From Marinomonas flavescens (lineage in GTDB: Bacteria > Pseudomonadota > Gammaproteobacteria > Pseudomonadales > Marinomonadaceae): a DNA stretch of 64,000 nt. This document shows positions 12,100 through 22,064 of the stretch, piece after piece. A program made the position numbers and the translations under genes. The notes under the pieces were generated by a model. That model made no database searches and was not told where the DNA came from. It saw only the letters and a program-made list of their open reading frames with translations. The stretch is from positions 372,001 to 436,000 of the forward strand of contig NZ_SJSB01000001.1 of the NCBI RefSeq assembly GCF_004352835.1, read 5' to 3'. How positions within the stretch are numbered: the first letter of the stretch is position 1; each line of letters begins with the position of its first letter.

Positions 12100-13296
12100 A
12101 TGGGGCTTAGAAAAGTACTCGACAAAATGGAACCATCGTTCCATACCGGCGGAAAATATGAAAAATGGTATGCGCTTTACGAAGCGGTTGATACGATTTT
12201 TTACCGTCCAAGTTCTGTAACAAAAAATGGTTCGCATGTTCGTGATGCTGTTGATATGAAACGCATCATGATATTGGTTTGGTTATGCACCTTCCCTGCA
12301 ATGTTTTTTGGTATGTACAACATTGGCTTGCAAGCTAACACTGCATTGCAAGTAATGAATGTAGATGCTGGAGACACTTGGCGACAAGCAATTGTCGGCA
12401 TGTTAGCAGGCCACAATCCAGCAAGTATCTGGGACAACATGATTTATGGCGCGATGTACTTCCTGCCTGTTTATCTTGTTACCTTTGTGGTTGGTGGTTT
12501 TTGGGAGGTGTTGTTTGCTTCCGTGCGTAAGCATGAAATAAACGAAGGCTTCTTTGTTACTTCCATCCTTTTTGCCTTAACGTTACCGCCTACCGTTCCT
12601 TTGTGGCAGGTTGCTCTTGGTATTAGCTTCGGTGTTGTACTTGGTAAAGAAGTGTTTGGTGGTACTGGTAAAAACTTCCTAAACCCTGCTTTGGCAGGTC
12701 GTGCCTTCTTGTTCTTTGCTTACCCAGCGTCTATGTCTGGTGATTCTGTTTGGACTGCAGTTGATGGATTTTCTGGTGCAACAGCGCTAAGTCAAATTGC
12801 AGCGGATGGTTTTTCTAGCTTAACGACGACTTGGTCTGATGCCTTCTTCGGCTTTATGCAAGGTTCGATGGGTGAAACGTCAACGCTAGCCATCTTTATA
12901 GGTGGTGCGGTATTGATGGTGATGAGAATTGCTGCATGGCGAATTGTTGCTGGTGTGATGATTGGCATGATCGGAACCGCTTTATTGTTTAACTATATCG
13001 GATCTGATACTAATCCAATGTTTGCAACACCGTGGTACTGGCATATGGTACTAGGTGGCTTTGCCTTTGGTATGCTGTTCATGGCGACAGATCCGGTATC
13101 TGCTTCTATGACAGAGCGCGGCAAATGGTTCTATGGTGCACTAATTGGGGTCATGGTTGTGCTTGTTCGTGTTGCTAACCCAGCGTATCCAGAAGGTATG
13201 ATGTTGGCGATCTTGTTTGCGAATTTGTTTGCACCATTTATTGATCACTTTATTGTTCAAGCAAACATCAAGCGGAGGATTGCACGCAATGGCTAG
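12100..13296 (+). CDS. nqrB: Na+-translocating NADH:quinone reductase subunit B
   Basis: Integral membrane subunit carrying covalently bound FMN and, in the characterised enzymes, riboflavin, and part of the sodium path. It is 398 residues with many membrane segments. The FMN attachment motif SGATALSQ (Thr of S-G-A-T) is around residue 230. Conserved blocks [24 protein letters not shown] and [16 protein letters not shown] are present. It starts three bases after the nqrA stop and overlaps nqrC by eight bases. Confidence 0.96.
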   Translation: MGLRKVLDKMEPSFHTGGKYEKWYALYEAVDTIFYRPSSVTKNGSHVRDAVDMKRIMILVWLCTFPAMFFGMYNIGLQANTALQVMNVDAGDTWRQAIVGMLAGHNPASIWDNMIYGAMYFLPVYLVTFVVGGFWEVLFASVRKHEINEGFFVTSILFALTLPPTVPLWQVALGISFGVVLGKEVFGGTGKNFLNPALAGRAFLFFAYPASMSGDSVWTAVDGFSGATALSQIAADGFSSLTTTWSDAFFGFMQGSMGETSTLAIFIGGAVLMVMRIAAWRIVAGVMIGMIGTALLFNYIGSDTNPMFATPWYWHMVLGGFAFGMLFMATDPVSASMTERGKWFYGALIGVMVVLVRVANPAYPEGMMLAILFANLFAPFIDHFIVQANIKRRIARNG

Positions 13297-14089
13297 CGGT
13301 AACGAAAGTATCAAAAAAACTGTATTAGTTGCGTTGGCTCTATGTTTGGTTTGTTCTATCTTTGTCGCGGCAGCGGCGGTGGGCCTTAAGCCGATTCAAA
13401 AAGCCAATAAAGACTTAGACCGTAAGCAAAATATTCTGGCCGCGGCTGGAATGTTAGAGCCAGGAAAATCTGTTAACGAAATTTTCAAAAACGTGGAAAC
13501 ACGTATTGTTGATTTGAAAACAGGTAGTTTTGCGACGCCAGCAGAAATCAAAGCGGCAGGAATTAATCCAGCCACTTATGATCAAAAAGCAGCGTCAAAA
13601 AATCCTGAGCTGTCTATTGCGTTACCAGCAGACAAAGACCCAGCGAGTATTAAGCGTCGTGCTAAATACGCCGCGGTTTATATTGTTAAGTCTGGTGATA
13701 ACATTGATCGTATCGTACTACCTGTTCATGGTTACGGCCTATGGTCAACTATGTATGGTTTTATTGCGCTTAAAAATGACTTCACGACGGTTGTTGGTTT
13801 TGGTTTCTATGACCAAGGTGAAACACCTGGACTTGGTGGCGAAGTAGATAATCCAAACTGGAAAGCGCTATGGAAGGGTAAAAAAGTTTACAACGACAAA
13901 GGCCAAGCGGTTATCCATTTGGTAAAAGGCGGTGTGAGCAAATCTGATCCTGATGCTGATCATAAAGTTGATGGTTTATCAGGAGCGACGCTAACAAGCC
14001 GAGGCGTAACTCATCTTGTTCAATACTGGTTGGGCGATGATGGTTTTGGACCTTTCTTAGCGAAACTTCGTAGTGAGGGAGATAAATAA
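13289..14089 (+). CDS. nqrC: Na+-translocating NADH:quinone reductase subunit C
   Basis: Subunit with one N-terminal membrane helix and a periplasmic FMN-binding domain. The flavin-attachment motif [10 protein letters not shown] (Thr ligand) lies near residue 230, and [16 protein letters not shown] matches the FMN-binding domain. I take the ATG at 13289 ([12 protein letters not shown]), preceded by GGAGG at 13274-13278, not an in-frame ATG at 13217 that lies inside nqrB. This gives 266 residues. Confidence 0.95.
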   Translation: MASGNESIKKTVLVALALCLVCSIFVAAAAVGLKPIQKANKDLDRKQNILAAAGMLEPGKSVNEIFKNVETRIVDLKTGSFATPAEIKAAGINPATYDQKAASKNPELSIALPADKDPASIKRRAKYAAVYIVKSGDNIDRIVLPVHGYGLWSTMYGFIALKNDFTTVVGFGFYDQGETPGLGGEVDNPNWKALWKGKKVYNDKGQAVIHLVKGGVSKSDPDADHKVDGLSGATLTSRGVTHLVQYWLGDDGFGPFLAKLRSEGDK

Positions 14090-14751
14090 TGTCTGAAGTG
14101 AAAAAGGTCTTATTTGGGCCAATTCTCGCTAATAACCCGATTGCATTACAAATCCTTGGTATTTGTTCTGCACTAGCGGTTACTAGTAGCATGAGTGTTA
14201 GTTTGGTTATGGCCATCGCACTGACGTTAGTTACTGCATTTTCTAACTTCTTTATTGCGATTATTCGTAACTACATTCCAAACAGTATTCGTATCATTGT
14301 ACAGATGATCATTATTGCTTCTTTGGTTATTGTTGTAGATCAAGTGCTAAGAGCGTTTGCTTTTGAAATCAGCAAACAGCTTTCCGTTTTCGTTGGTTTG
14401 ATTATTACAAACTGTATCGTAATGGGCCGTGCCGAAGCTTATGCCATGAAAAATGGCCCTGTAATGAGCTTCTTGGATGGTATTGGTAACGGCCTTGGTT
14501 ACAGCGCAATGTTGATGGTTGTTGCTTTCTTCCGTGAACTATTGGGTGCTGGTAAGCTTTTTGGACATGTAATTTTCCAAACAGTACAAAATGGTGGCTG
14601 GTATCAACCTAATGGTTTGATGTTGCTTCCACCAAGTGCCTTTTTTGTTATTGGTCTTATTATTTGGGCGCTACGCTCTTATAAAAAAGAGCAAGTGGAA
14701 GAGCCTGATTTCAAAATTGCTGCCAATTCACGTGTACAGGAGGCGCTATAA
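14089..14751 (+). CDS. nqrD: Na+-translocating NADH:quinone reductase subunit D
   Basis: A 220-residue six-helix membrane subunit of the Nqr/Rnf D-E pair, which holds an iron centre between NqrD and NqrE. The conserved [22 protein letters not shown] start, the [15 protein letters not shown] segment with the iron-ligand Cys, and [13 protein letters not shown] are all visible. The stop of nqrC and start of nqrD share one base. Confidence 0.96.
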   Translation: MSEVKKVLFGPILANNPIALQILGICSALAVTSSMSVSLVMAIALTLVTAFSNFFIAIIRNYIPNSIRIIVQMIIIASLVIVVDQVLRAFAFEISKQLSVFVGLIITNCIVMGRAEAYAMKNGPVMSFLDGIGNGLGYSAMLMVVAFFRELLGAGKLFGHVIFQTVQNGGWYQPNGLMLLPPSAFFVIGLIIWALRSYKKEQVEEPDFKIAANSRVQEAL

Positions 14752-15360
14752 ATGGAACATTTAATTAGTCTGTTTGTTAAGGCTGTTTTCGTTGAAAACA
14801 TGGCGTTAGCCTTCTTCTTGGGTATGTGTACTTTGTTGGCTTTGTCCAAAAAAGTAGAAACAGCTATTGGTTTGGGTGTGGCGGTTATCGTGGTTCTTGC
14901 TATTACGGTTCCACTTAACAACTTGTTGTACCAAAATTTATTAAAAGATGGCGCTCTACAATGGGCCGGTCTGCCAAATGTTGACTTAAGTTTCTTAGGT
15001 CTGTTGAGCTATATCGGTGTTATTGCCGCTGTGGTTCAAATTTTGGAAATGGCATTGGATAAGTATGTTCCTGCGTTATACAACGCGTTAGGGGTGTTCT
15101 TGCCGTTGATTACAGTAAATTGTGCCATCATGGGTGCTTCTTTGTTCATGGTTGAGCGTGATTACAACTTTAGTGAAAGTGTTGTCTATGGCGTTGGTGC
15201 TGGTATTGGTTGGGCGTTGGCTATTGCTGCTCTTGCTGGTATCCGTGAGAAACTTAAATACTCGGATGTCCCTGCGGGTCTTCGTGGTTTAGGTATTACC
15301 TTCATTACTGTTGGCTTGATGAGCTTAGGCTTTATGTCATTTTCGGGTGTGCAGCTTTAA
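14752..15360 (+). CDS. nqrE: Na+-translocating NADH:quinone reductase subunit E
   Basis: A 202-residue membrane subunit paired with NqrD in inverted topology. The family motifs [36 protein letters not shown] and [18 protein letters not shown] are visible. The two Cys residues lie in GMCT and VNCAIMG, in line with the iron-site ligands. It begins directly after the nqrD stop codon. Confidence 0.96.
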   Translation: MEHLISLFVKAVFVENMALAFFLGMCTLLALSKKVETAIGLGVAVIVVLAITVPLNNLLYQNLLKDGALQWAGLPNVDLSFLGLLSYIGVIAAVVQILEMALDKYVPALYNALGVFLPLITVNCAIMGASLFMVERDYNFSESVVYGVGAGIGWALAIAALAGIREKLKYSDVPAGLRGLGITFITVGLMSLGFMSFSGVQL

Positions 15361-15400
15361 TTTGCATAATATAGACAACCAAGAATAAGGTTTAATTAAC

Positions 15401-16627
15401 ATGGTCAACTTAGAAATTATTCTAGGTGTGGTGATGTTCACAGCTATCGTATTGGGTCTTGTGGCAATTATTCTTGCTGCTCGTGCTCAATTGGTAAGCT
15501 CTGGTGACGTAACAATCCGCATCAATGGTGAAAGGGAAGTAACAACGGCTGCTGGCGGTAAGTTGCTTCAGACTTTGGCTGGCAATGGTATATTTCTATC
15601 GTCCGCTTGTGGCGGCGGTGGTACTTGTGCGCAGTGTAAATGTAAGGTGACAAGTGGTGGTGGTTCTATGCTATCTACTGAACAAGCTCACTTTACACGC
15701 CGTGAAGAGAAAGAGGGTTTTCGTCTTTCTTGTCAGGTTGCTGTTAAGCAGGATATGGATGTTGAAGTGCCCGAAGAAGTCTTCGGCGTTAAAGCGTGGG
15801 ATTGTACTGTTGAGTCAAACCCAAATGTTGCGACCTTCATTAAAGAGTTAACGTTAAAATTGCCAGAAGGCGAAAACGTTGATTTTCGTGCTGGCGGTTA
15901 TGTTCAGCTTGAAGCGCCAGCTCACACGGTGAATTACAAAGATTTCGACATCGATGAAGAATATCGTGGCGATTGGGATAAATTCAATCTTTGGAAGTTT
16001 GTTTCTAAAGTAGATGAGACGGTTATCCGTGCTTATTCTATGGCGAACTACCCAGAAGAAAGAGGTGTGGTTAAGTTTAATATTCGTATTGCTTCGCCGC
16101 CTCCTGGTAAAGATGATTTACCACCAGGCCAAATGTCCTCTTACGTTTTTAGTCTGAAACCAGGCGATAAAATCAAAGTATATGGACCATTTGGTGAATT
16201 CTTTGCGAAAGACACAGACGCTGAAATGGTATTTGTTGGTGGTGGTGCTGGTATGGCACCGATGCGATCACATATCTTTGATCAGCTTAAACGTCTGCAT
16301 TCTACTCGTAAGATTACTTTCTGGTACGGTGCTCGTAGTGTGCGTGAAGCATTCTATGTTGAAGAGTACGATAAGCTTCAAGAAGAGAATGAAAACTTTG
16401 AATGGCACTTAGCTTTGTCTGATCCGCAACCAGAAGATAACTGGGATGGTAAGACTGGTTTCATTCATAATGTTCTTTATGAAAGCTATCTTAAAGATCA
16501 CCCGGCGCCAGAAGATTGTGAGTTCTACATGTGTGGGCCTCCAATGATGAACGCGTCTGTTATTAAAATGCTAGAAGACTTAGGTGTTGAGAAAGATAAT
16601 ATCTTGCTTGATGACTTTGGTGGTTAG
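15401..16627 (+). CDS. nqrF: Na+-translocating NADH:quinone reductase subunit F (NADH dehydrogenase, 2Fe-2S/FAD)
   Basis: NADH entry point of the complex. It has one N-terminal membrane helix (about 5-25). A ferredoxin domain follows, with four cluster Cys in [12 protein letters not shown] (about 69-79) and LSCQV (about 111). A ferredoxin-reductase domain has the FAD motif RAYSMANYP, the NADH motif [15 protein letters not shown] and a C-terminal [15 protein letters not shown] plus aromatic-free DDFGG end. It is 408 residues, like Vibrio NqrF (407). It follows nqrE after 40 bases and is the last gene before the terminator. Confidence 0.97.
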   Translation: MVNLEIILGVVMFTAIVLGLVAIILAARAQLVSSGDVTIRINGEREVTTAAGGKLLQTLAGNGIFLSSACGGGGTCAQCKCKVTSGGGSMLSTEQAHFTRREEKEGFRLSCQVAVKQDMDVEVPEEVFGVKAWDCTVESNPNVATFIKELTLKLPEGENVDFRAGGYVQLEAPAHTVNYKDFDIDEEYRGDWDKFNLWKFVSKVDETVIRAYSMANYPEERGVVKFNIRIASPPPGKDDLPPGQMSSYVFSLKPGDKIKVYGPFGEFFAKDTDAEMVFVGGGAGMAPMRSHIFDQLKRLHSTRKITFWYGARSVREAFYVEEYDKLQEENENFEWHLALSDPQPEDNWDGKTGFIHNVLYESYLKDHPAPEDCEFYMCGPPMMNASVIKMLEDLGVEKDNILLDDFGG

Positions 16628-16641
16628 CGTTTGATATTTAG

Positions 16642-16671
16642 GACCCACCTACTTAGGTGGGTCTTATTTTG
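16642..16671 (+). terminator. Intrinsic terminator after nqrF
   Basis: Perfect 9-bp stem GACCCACCT / AGGTGGGTC with a four-base loop (ACTT), followed by TTATTTTG. It ends the nqrA-F operon, leaving nqrM to its own promoter or to read-through. Confidence 0.88.
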
Positions 16672-16961
16672 TTTGTGTATTGCTTAATTGACGCATTGAA
16701 GCAGGTCAAAAAAACGTATTTGCCTTTGTTATCTTCGTGATTTTTTACCAGTGCATAAACAAAATAAAGATAATGTCTCTGTTTTAGCTAGTCTCATTCA
16801 TTTTTTCTTTTTTGCTTCTGAATTGATGTTTTGCTGACTCACTCCCTGCATGATTACTTGCTAAGATTGAAAGATATTCTAGAAATGCTTTTTAGTGCAT
16901 TTTAAAACGATTTTAAGTTTACGATAGTGGCTAAGCTGCTCTCGTGTTTGGAGGTAAGATT
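16672..16961. other. Intergenic region between the nqr operon and nqrM
   Basis: AT-rich, no gene or stable structure seen. It presumably contains a promoter for nqrM-sthA. No strong sigma-70 pair could be picked out. Confidence 0.5.
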
Positions 16962-17195
16962 ATGTTGACTATTGTTTTGGCATTTGCGCTTATGCTTTTG
17001 CTGGTCGCTGCGATGGCGATTGGTGTCATTATGGGAAGAAAACCGATTGCTGGTTCTTGTGGTGGTATGAGTGCCCTAGGTATGGAAGTTGCTTGTGATA
17101 TCTGCGGTGGCGATAAAGGCAAGTGTGAGAAAGAAACAGAGCAAGCCGCTTCCAAAAGCGTATCAAGCGAAACGTTTTACGACGCGTCTAAGTAA
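16962..17195 (+). CDS. nqrM: NqrM, Na+-NQR maturation factor
   Basis: A 77-residue membrane-anchored protein (formerly DUF539) needed for iron delivery or assembly of the NqrD/E metal site in Vibrio. It has one N-terminal helix (about 2-24), then a four-Cys pattern: GSCGG, then CDICGGDKGKC, and a polar tail. I start it at the ATG at 16962, which follows GGAGG at 16950-16954. A GTG at 16944 would place the ribosome site inside the gene. Its place directly after the nqr operon supports the call. Confidence 0.92.
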   Translation: MLTIVLAFALMLLLVAAMAIGVIMGRKPIAGSCGGMSALGMEVACDICGGDKGKCEKETEQAASKSVSSETFYDASK

Positions 17196-17217
17196 ATGAA
17201 TTTTTAAAGGGGATACT

Positions 17218-18612
17218 ATGACGGCAAGACATTATGATGTGGTGGTGCTAGGTACCGGCCCTGCTGGTGAAGGTGCTGCTATGAATGCGGCTAAAGCAGG
17301 AAAAAGAGTAGCCGTTGTTGAGGCTAGTCCGCAAGTCGGAGGGAGTTGTACGCACCTAGGGACAATCCCATCAAAGGCCTTGCGTCATGCTGTAAAAGAA
17401 ATCATCGCTTTTAATACAAACCCAATGTTTCGTGACATTGGAGAGCCTCGCTGGTTTTCTTTTCCAAAGGTGCTTGATAGGGCGAATAAAGTCATTGACC
17501 AGCAAGTGATGGGTCGAACTGAATATTATGTGCGTAACCGGGTGGATATTTACTTCGGGCGTGGCAAATTCAAAGACGCAAACACGATTGAAGTGAATAC
17601 TTACGAGAATGGTCCTGAGTTATTAACTGCAGATAAGGTTGTGATTGCGACAGGTTCGCGTCCTTATCGTCCTGCAAATATTGATTTTACCCATCCACGT
17701 ATTTATTGCTCAGATACTATTTTAAGCTTAAGTCATACGCCTCGCTCATTGATTATTTATGGCGCGGGTGTCATTGGGTGTGAGTATGCATCTATCTTCT
17801 GTGGCCTTGGTGTCCGTGTTGAGCTAATTAACCCTGGTAAGAAGCTATTAAGTTTCCTAGATGATGAGATTACTGACGCGCTCAGTTATCACCTAAGAGA
17901 TAATGGCGTGCTAATTCGTCACAATGAAACGTTTGAGTCGGTAGAGACGACAGATCGTGGTGTAGTGATGAACTTGGCTTCTGGTAAAAAATTACGTGCC
18001 GATGCGTTATTGTTCTGTAATGGACGCTCCGGTAATACGGATTCGTTGGGGCTGGACAGTATTGGCTTAGCAGCAAACGGCCGTGGTCAATTGGCGGTTA
18101 ATGATACTTACCAAACGCAAGTAGAGAATGTCTATGCAGCGGGTGATGTTATTGGTTGGCCAAGTTTGGCGAGTGCAGCCTACGATCAAGGTCGTGCGGT
18201 AGCCGCTAATATGTTTGGTATTCAAGGCGGTCACTTTATCAGTGAAGTGCCAACAGGTATTTATACCATTCCAGAAATCAGTTCTATCGGTAAAACGGAA
18301 GCGGAATTGACAGCGGAAAAAGTTCCTTATGAAGTGGGTCGTGCTTTCTTTAAAAACACCGCACGAGCACAGATTACCGGTGAGGCGGTGGGTATGTTGA
18401 AAATACTCTTCCATCGTGAAAGTTTGGAAATTTTAGGGATTCACTGTTTTGGTGACCAAGCGTCCGAGATTGTTCACATTGGGCAGGCGATTATGAAGCA
18501 GCCAGGTGAGCAGAACTCATTGAAGTACTTCTTGAACACAACGTTTAACTATCCAACGATGGCAGAAGCGTATCGTGTTGCGGCTCTAAACGGCTTTAAC
18601 CGCGTGTTCTAG
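17218..18612 (+). CDS. sthA: Soluble pyridine nucleotide transhydrogenase
   Basis: FAD flavoprotein that moves electrons between NADPH and NAD+. It is 464 residues like E. coli SthA (466). The FAD fold [21 protein letters not shown] is at the N-terminus and an NAD(P) fold [17 protein letters not shown] lies near 180. The segment [18 protein letters not shown] keeps only one of the two Cys of the disulfide reductase active site, as is normal for SthA and separates it from lipoamide dehydrogenase. It starts 22 bases after nqrM and is probably cotranscribed, linking NADH supply to the Nqr pump. Confidence 0.95.
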   Translation: MTARHYDVVVLGTGPAGEGAAMNAAKAGKRVAVVEASPQVGGSCTHLGTIPSKALRHAVKEIIAFNTNPMFRDIGEPRWFSFPKVLDRANKVIDQQVMGRTEYYVRNRVDIYFGRGKFKDANTIEVNTYENGPELLTADKVVIATGSRPYRPANIDFTHPRIYCSDTILSLSHTPRSLIIYGAGVIGCEYASIFCGLGVRVELINPGKKLLSFLDDEITDALSYHLRDNGVLIRHNETFESVETTDRGVVMNLASGKKLRADALLFCNGRSGNTDSLGLDSIGLAANGRGQLAVNDTYQTQVENVYAAGDVIGWPSLASAAYDQGRAVAANMFGIQGGHFISEVPTGIYTIPEISSIGKTEAELTAEKVPYEVGRAFFKNTARAQITGEAVGMLKILFHRESLEILGIHCFGDQASEIVHIGQAIMKQPGEQNSLKYFLNTTFNYPTMAEAYRVAALNGFNRVF

Positions 18613-18627
18613 TGTTTGTTCAGAGCT

Positions 18628-18666
18628 AAAAAAAGGCATTCGTTTTAACTAGCGAATGCCTTTTTT
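18628..18666. terminator. Bidirectional terminator, sthA/hpt
   Basis: Perfect stem GGCATTCG / CGAATGCC with flanking A7 and T6 runs between convergent genes. Confidence 0.9.
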
Positions 18667-18706
18667 ATTGGCGTGAAGTGCTTTCAAAGTGTTTCTAGAT
18701 TTGAGA

Positions 18707-19258
18707 CTAGCTGCCTTTTATAGCGTGAATGGCTTTTAAGTTTCTGAAAGCCCCTTTGTAATCCATGCCGAAACCAAATAAGAAGCGATCTTCAACATCT
18801 AGCCCAATGTAATCTGGTGTTATGTTTACTTTTCGATCGTGAAGCTTGTTAACCACGGTAGCAGTAAATACATTTTTAGCACCTTGAGTTTCGAACCACT
18901 CAATAATCGCTTGTAATGTGTGCCCTTGATCAAATATGTCATCAACAATCAAAATATCTCTATTGGTGATGTCTGTTTGTGGGTAGCTCATCCATTTAAG
19001 GTTAGTGCCTTCCGTTTCCATTCCATATCTTGATGCGTGGACGTAATCCAGTTCGAGTGGGAAGGGGAGTCGTTCTATTAATGCGGCAGTTGGGATAAGT
19101 CCACCGTTCATAACGCAAATCACGAGTGGTAGTTTATCTTTCAGGTCCGTGGTTATTTGTTTTGCCATTTTATCTAACGCCGCATCTATCTGATTGGCGT
19201 CAATAAGGCAGTCGGACTCTTCTAATATTGTATTTAGATCGTTAACTTTGTTGATCAT
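18707..19258 (-). CDS. hpt: Hypoxanthine-guanine phosphoribosyltransferase
   Basis: Purine salvage enzyme joining hypoxanthine or guanine to PRPP. It is 183 residues. The PRPP-binding motif ILIVDDIFDQGHTL lies near 103-116, the pyrophosphate loop VMNGG near 48-52, and the base-contact region VEDRFLFGFGMDYKGAFRN near the C-terminus. It resembles the Pseudomonas-type enzyme, including the ELDYVHASRYG stretch. The yihY-like gene lies upstream on the same strand, 37 bases away, so they may share a transcript. Confidence 0.92.
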   Translation of the reverse strand: MINKVNDLNTILEESDCLIDANQIDAALDKMAKQITTDLKDKLPLVICVMNGGLIPTAALIERLPFPLELDYVHASRYGMETEGTNLKWMSYPQTDITNRDILIVDDIFDQGHTLQAIIEWFETQGAKNVFTATVVNKLHDRKVNITPDYIGLDVEDRFLFGFGMDYKGAFRNLKAIHAIKGS

Positions 19259-19295
19259 AACTGGCTCTGCTTGAAAATATTCGCGTAATTTTAAC

Positions 19296-20138
19296 CTAAT
19301 CTTGACCAGATGCTAAGTTTTTAATTTTATGGATGCTTGCGCATAAACAAGTCGTTGCAAGAATGATTACCCATAATGACTGAAGCCAGATTAAAAAAAT
19401 AGGTAGAGCGGCAAAGGCACCGTAGACCACCTGATATGAGCTGAAAAAGTGAGCGAAGCGACTAAATATAGTATTTAGAATCAGCAAGGCTAATGCTCCT
19501 AAAAACGAGGCAATGGAGGCCAGCTTAAGAGATACTTCGGTATTGGGGGTGAGAAAGTTAAGCGTCAGTAGTATTAGAAAATACATAAAAATACGCCCCA
19601 AGCTCAGTAAATAACTAATCCAGGTGTTAGGTTCAACGTCTCTAATTTGAAACGATAACATGGTACCTGAGAGGCTTAATGATGCAGCTAGTAAAATGGG
19701 GCCTAAAGTAAGAATCGCCCAATAGGTAAGTAGTCGCTCACGTAATCTTCTCTTATTTTTTATCTTCCAAATAGATTGAACGCTGTTTTCAAAGGAGTTT
19801 AGTAGTAATAAAGCCGTAATCACCAAGGCGACAAGGCCTGCAGCGGGAAGGTTTTTTGCCTGTTTTGAGAATTGTAATAGATAAGGAAAAATAGCGTCAC
19901 TCGTTCCGGACGTTAAATGTGCTTCGATGAAGTCAAAAAACTGTGTTTGCATGTGTTGCAGTGCTGGAGTAAAGCCTAATATTCCGATAATAATGGTAAT
20001 AATCGGGACTGCAGCAAGCAGGCTGGACAACGTTAGTTGTGCAGCTTTTTGTGGTAAATGGCTTCGTTTGAAGTGTTCTAGCGTTTCGAGCCAGTAAAGT
20101 TTTGCGTTTTGAAGTGATAAATTGAAGCGGTCTTGCAT
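19296..20138 (-). CDS. YihY/BrkB-family inner-membrane protein
   Basis: A 280-residue membrane protein with about six hydrophobic helices and the family signatures HLPQKAAQLTLSSLLAAVPI (the A-L-S-ease-like first helix), NSVQSIWKIKNKRR and a late YQVVYGAFAALPIFLIWLQSLW. Despite an old name, ribonuclease BN activity is not established for this family. The biological role is unknown. It is shorter than some relatives, which carry a C-terminal domain. Confidence 0.85.
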   Translation of the reverse strand: MQDRFNLSLQNAKLYWLETLEHFKRSHLPQKAAQLTLSSLLAAVPIITIIIGILGFTPALQHMQTQFFDFIEAHLTSGTSDAIFPYLLQFSKQAKNLPAAGLVALVITALLLLNSFENSVQSIWKIKNKRRLRERLLTYWAILTLGPILLAASLSLSGTMLSFQIRDVEPNTWISYLLSLGRIFMYFLILLTLNFLTPNTEVSLKLASIASFLGALALLILNTIFSRFAHFFSSYQVVYGAFAALPIFLIWLQSLWVIILATTCLCASIHKIKNLASGQD

Positions 20139-20212
20139 TGGTTCGCTCTGTTAATTTACAAAGGTCAATAATAGCATAATTGGATTAAATTAAATTGAGG
20201 TCAGTAGTAGTT

Positions 20213-20243
20213 TTTGCACATTGCACAATAACGGTGCAATGCG
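20213..20243. promoter_or_regulatory. TTGCAC repeat/palindrome cluster upstream of a candidate sRNA promoter
   Basis: Two direct copies of TTGCAC (20214-20226 region), one forming an inverted pair with GTGCAA (20234-20239, seven-base spacer). It lies between the yihY-like gene and the candidate sRNA, about 25 bases before the proposed -35. Its layout suits a repressor or activator site. Which protein binds is unknown. Confidence 0.35.
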
Positions 20244-20298
20244 CCCTATTATGGTGTCTTGGCGTTGTTTTTTGTGCTTTTTGTGTTAATATCTCTCT

Positions 20299-20408
20299 CG
20301 TTCCTTTTGTGATATTTGTTCTGACGAATATTCAAAGCAAATGTTTTGTCTATTCTCGGTTCTTTGGTGACGAAAAGTCATTTTTAGCCCAGTTTACTGG
20401 GCTTTTTT
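20299..20408 (+). ncRNA. Candidate small RNA ending in an intrinsic terminator
   Basis: A sigma-70-like pair, TTGTTT at 20265-20270 and TAATAT at 20287-20292 (16-base spacer), precedes a stretch of about 110 bases. The stretch contains a TGAC-GAAAA-GTCA hairpin (20368-20380) and ends in a terminator, AGCCCAG/CTGGGCT plus T6 (20386-20408). No gene precedes this terminator on the plus strand, because the neighbour is transcribed the other way. I recognise no named RNA family. A 74-codon frame spans the same place but runs through the terminator. Confidence 0.4.
20386..20408 (+). terminator. Intrinsic terminator of the candidate sRNA
   Basis: Stem AGCCCAG / CTGGGCT with a TTTA-type loop, followed directly by six T. 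Strong form, but orphaned with respect to plus-strand protein genes. Confidence 0.8.
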
Positions 20409-20419
20409 ATGTCTATTAG

Positions 20420-20447
20420 TTGACGATTGATAATCCATCCCTATAAT
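20420..20447 (+). promoter_or_regulatory. Sigma-70 promoter of tRNA-Arg
   Basis: TTGACG at 20420-20425 and a perfect TATAAT at 20442-20447, spaced by 16 bases, about 30 bases before the tRNA. The bases after the -10 (AGCCC) form a GC-rich discriminator, typical of stringently controlled stable-RNA promoters. Confidence 0.8.
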
Positions 20448-20476
20448 AGCCCACCACACGAATTGTAATGAGTAAT

Positions 20477-20553
20477 GTGCCTGTAGCTCAGTTGGATAGA
20501 GCACCCGCCTTCTAAGCGGACGGTCATGGGTTCGAATCCCTTCAGGCGCACCA
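20477..20553 (+). tRNA. tRNA-Arg (anticodon TCT)
   Basis: A 77-base cloverleaf with acceptor GTGCCTG/CAGGCGC (one T-G pair), D-arm GCTC/GAGC, anticodon loop CTTCTAA giving TCT, T-arm with GGTTCGAATCC, and an encoded CCA end. It decodes AGA. The sequence is close to the E. coli tRNA-Arg(UCU). Confidence 0.97.
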
Positions 20554-20661
20554 TTTCAATCCATTACTTTGCACGTTTAAATTAGGTTTTGTTGGCAGCT
20601 ATTGAGTTGCGTTATACGCAGCAGGGTCAACAAATAAAGCAAGTTCCCGAGAGGAAGTTTT

Positions 20662-21990
20662 ATGCAAGTTTCTGTAGAGACAACGTCTCCAATCGAGCGC
20701 GTTCTTACTATCACTGTTCCAGCTGCTCGTATTGAAGAAAAAGTAAATTCTGAAGTAGCATCTACTGCTAAGAAAGCTCAAATTGATGGCTTTCGTAAAG
20801 GAAAAGTACCTGTTAGCGTTATTAAAAAACGTTACGGCCAAGGTATTCGTATGGAAGCTGTTGAGCAAATCATGCGTGATACTTATATGGAAGCGCTTCA
20901 GCAAGAGTCTTTGCAGCCAGCGGGCATGCCTTCTATAGAACCTAAAAACTTCGCTGAAGGCGAAGATCTAGAATTTACAGCTAAAGTAGAAGTTTATCCT
21001 GAAATTACTTTAGCTGATCCGTCTGCTATCACAGTAAGTCGTGTTACTTCAGATGTAACCGATGCTGATGTTGACACTATGCTTGAAACACTTCGCAAGC
21101 AAAACGCGGATTGGGCGCCTGTTGAGCGTGAAGCAGCTGATGGCGATCAAGTGACTATCGATTTTGTTGGTTACCTTGGTGATGAAGCATTTGAAGGTGG
21201 CGCAGCAGAAGGTCACAAACTAGTGTTGGGCTCTAACACTATGATTCCTGGTTTTGAAACTGGTATCTTAGGCGCTAAAGTTGCTGAAGAACGTACTATC
21301 TCTGTTACTTTCCCAGACGATTACCAAGCAGAAAATTTGAAAGGCAAAGAAGCGACTTTCAAAATCACTGTTGCAGAAGTAGCTGAGCAGATTGTTCCTG
21401 AATTAAACGATGCTTTTGTTGAAAAATTCGGTCTAGAAGAAGCGACTGTTGAAGCACTTCGTGCTGAAGTTCGTAAGAATATGGATCGTGAGCTAAATCA
21501 AGCGGTTAAAGCAAAATTGAAAAACTCATTGTTTGATGGTTTATTATCTATTAATAATGAAGTTCAAGTGCCTTCTGGTTTGGTTGATCAAGAAGTTGAT
21601 GCGCTGCGTAAACAAGCAGGTCAGCAATTTGGCGGTCAAGATTTTGATGTTTCCCAATTGCCTGCAGAATTGTTCCAAGAAGAAGCGACAAAACGCGCTA
21701 AACTTGGTTTATTGATTTCTGAAGTAATCAAACAAAATGATCTTAAATTGGATGATGATCGAGTTCGTGCCTTCCTAGAAGACATGGCTCAATCTTACCA
21801 AGAGCCACAACAGGTTATTGATTACTACTTGAAGAACAAAGAGCAGTTATCACAAGTGCAATCTGCTGTACTTGAAGAGCAAGTTGTTGATAAACTGTTA
21901 GAAACAGCTCAAATTACAGATGTAACTTTGGGTTATGAAGACGCTATCAAGCCAGAAGCCCAAGCTGAAAAAGAAGGGCAAGAAGCATAA
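20662..21990 (+). CDS. tig: Trigger factor (ribosome-associated chaperone)
   Basis: Binds at the polypeptide exit tunnel and shields new chains. The N-terminal ribosome-binding domain holds the signature GFRKGKVPVSVIKKRYG (about 44-60). The FKBP-type peptidyl-prolyl isomerase domain spans about 160-240 (DQVTIDFVGYLGDEAFEGG, MIPGFETGILG), followed by the helical C-domain. It is 442 residues (432 in E. coli). The Shine-Dalgarno GAGAGGAAG precedes the ATG. It starts 108 bases after tRNA-Arg and may be read from the same promoter. Confidence 0.97.
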   Translation: MQVSVETTSPIERVLTITVPAARIEEKVNSEVASTAKKAQIDGFRKGKVPVSVIKKRYGQGIRMEAVEQIMRDTYMEALQQESLQPAGMPSIEPKNFAEGEDLEFTAKVEVYPEITLADPSAITVSRVTSDVTDADVDTMLETLRKQNADWAPVEREAADGDQVTIDFVGYLGDEAFEGGAAEGHKLVLGSNTMIPGFETGILGAKVAEERTISVTFPDDYQAENLKGKEATFKITVAEVAEQIVPELNDAFVEKFGLEEATVEALRAEVRKNMDRELNQAVKAKLKNSLFDGLLSINNEVQVPSGLVDQEVDALRKQAGQQFGGQDFDVSQLPAELFQEEATKRAKLGLLISEVIKQNDLKLDDDRVRAFLEDMAQSYQEPQQVIDYYLKNKEQLSQVQSAVLEEQVVDKLLETAQITDVTLGYEDAIKPEAQAEKEGQEA

Positions 21991-22015
21991 GATTCTTCTT
22001 ATCTTTTTAAGTAAG

Positions 22016-22047
22016 GCCGACATAGCATTAGCTATGTCGGCTTTTTT
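22016..22047 (+). terminator. Intrinsic terminator after tig
   Basis: Perfect 11-bp stem GCCGACATAGC / GCTATGTCGGC, loop ATTA, T6 tail. It lies only 18 bases before clpP, so clpP expression needs read-through or a promoter overlapping this structure. Confidence 0.92.
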
Positions 22048-22064
22048 GTTTTAAGGAATGTGAT

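Noticed and set aside
17218..18612. Lipoamide dehydrogenase or glutathione reductase
   Set aside because: Only one active-site Cys is present, the pattern of SthA.
19296..20138. Ribonuclease BN
   Set aside because: The old name of YihY-type proteins; the true RNase BN is a different protein (RNase Z).
20195..20419. A 74-codon frame rich in Phe, Val and Cys
   Set aside because: It runs through a strong intrinsic terminator, has no ribosome site and no known similarity; the region fits an RNA gene better.
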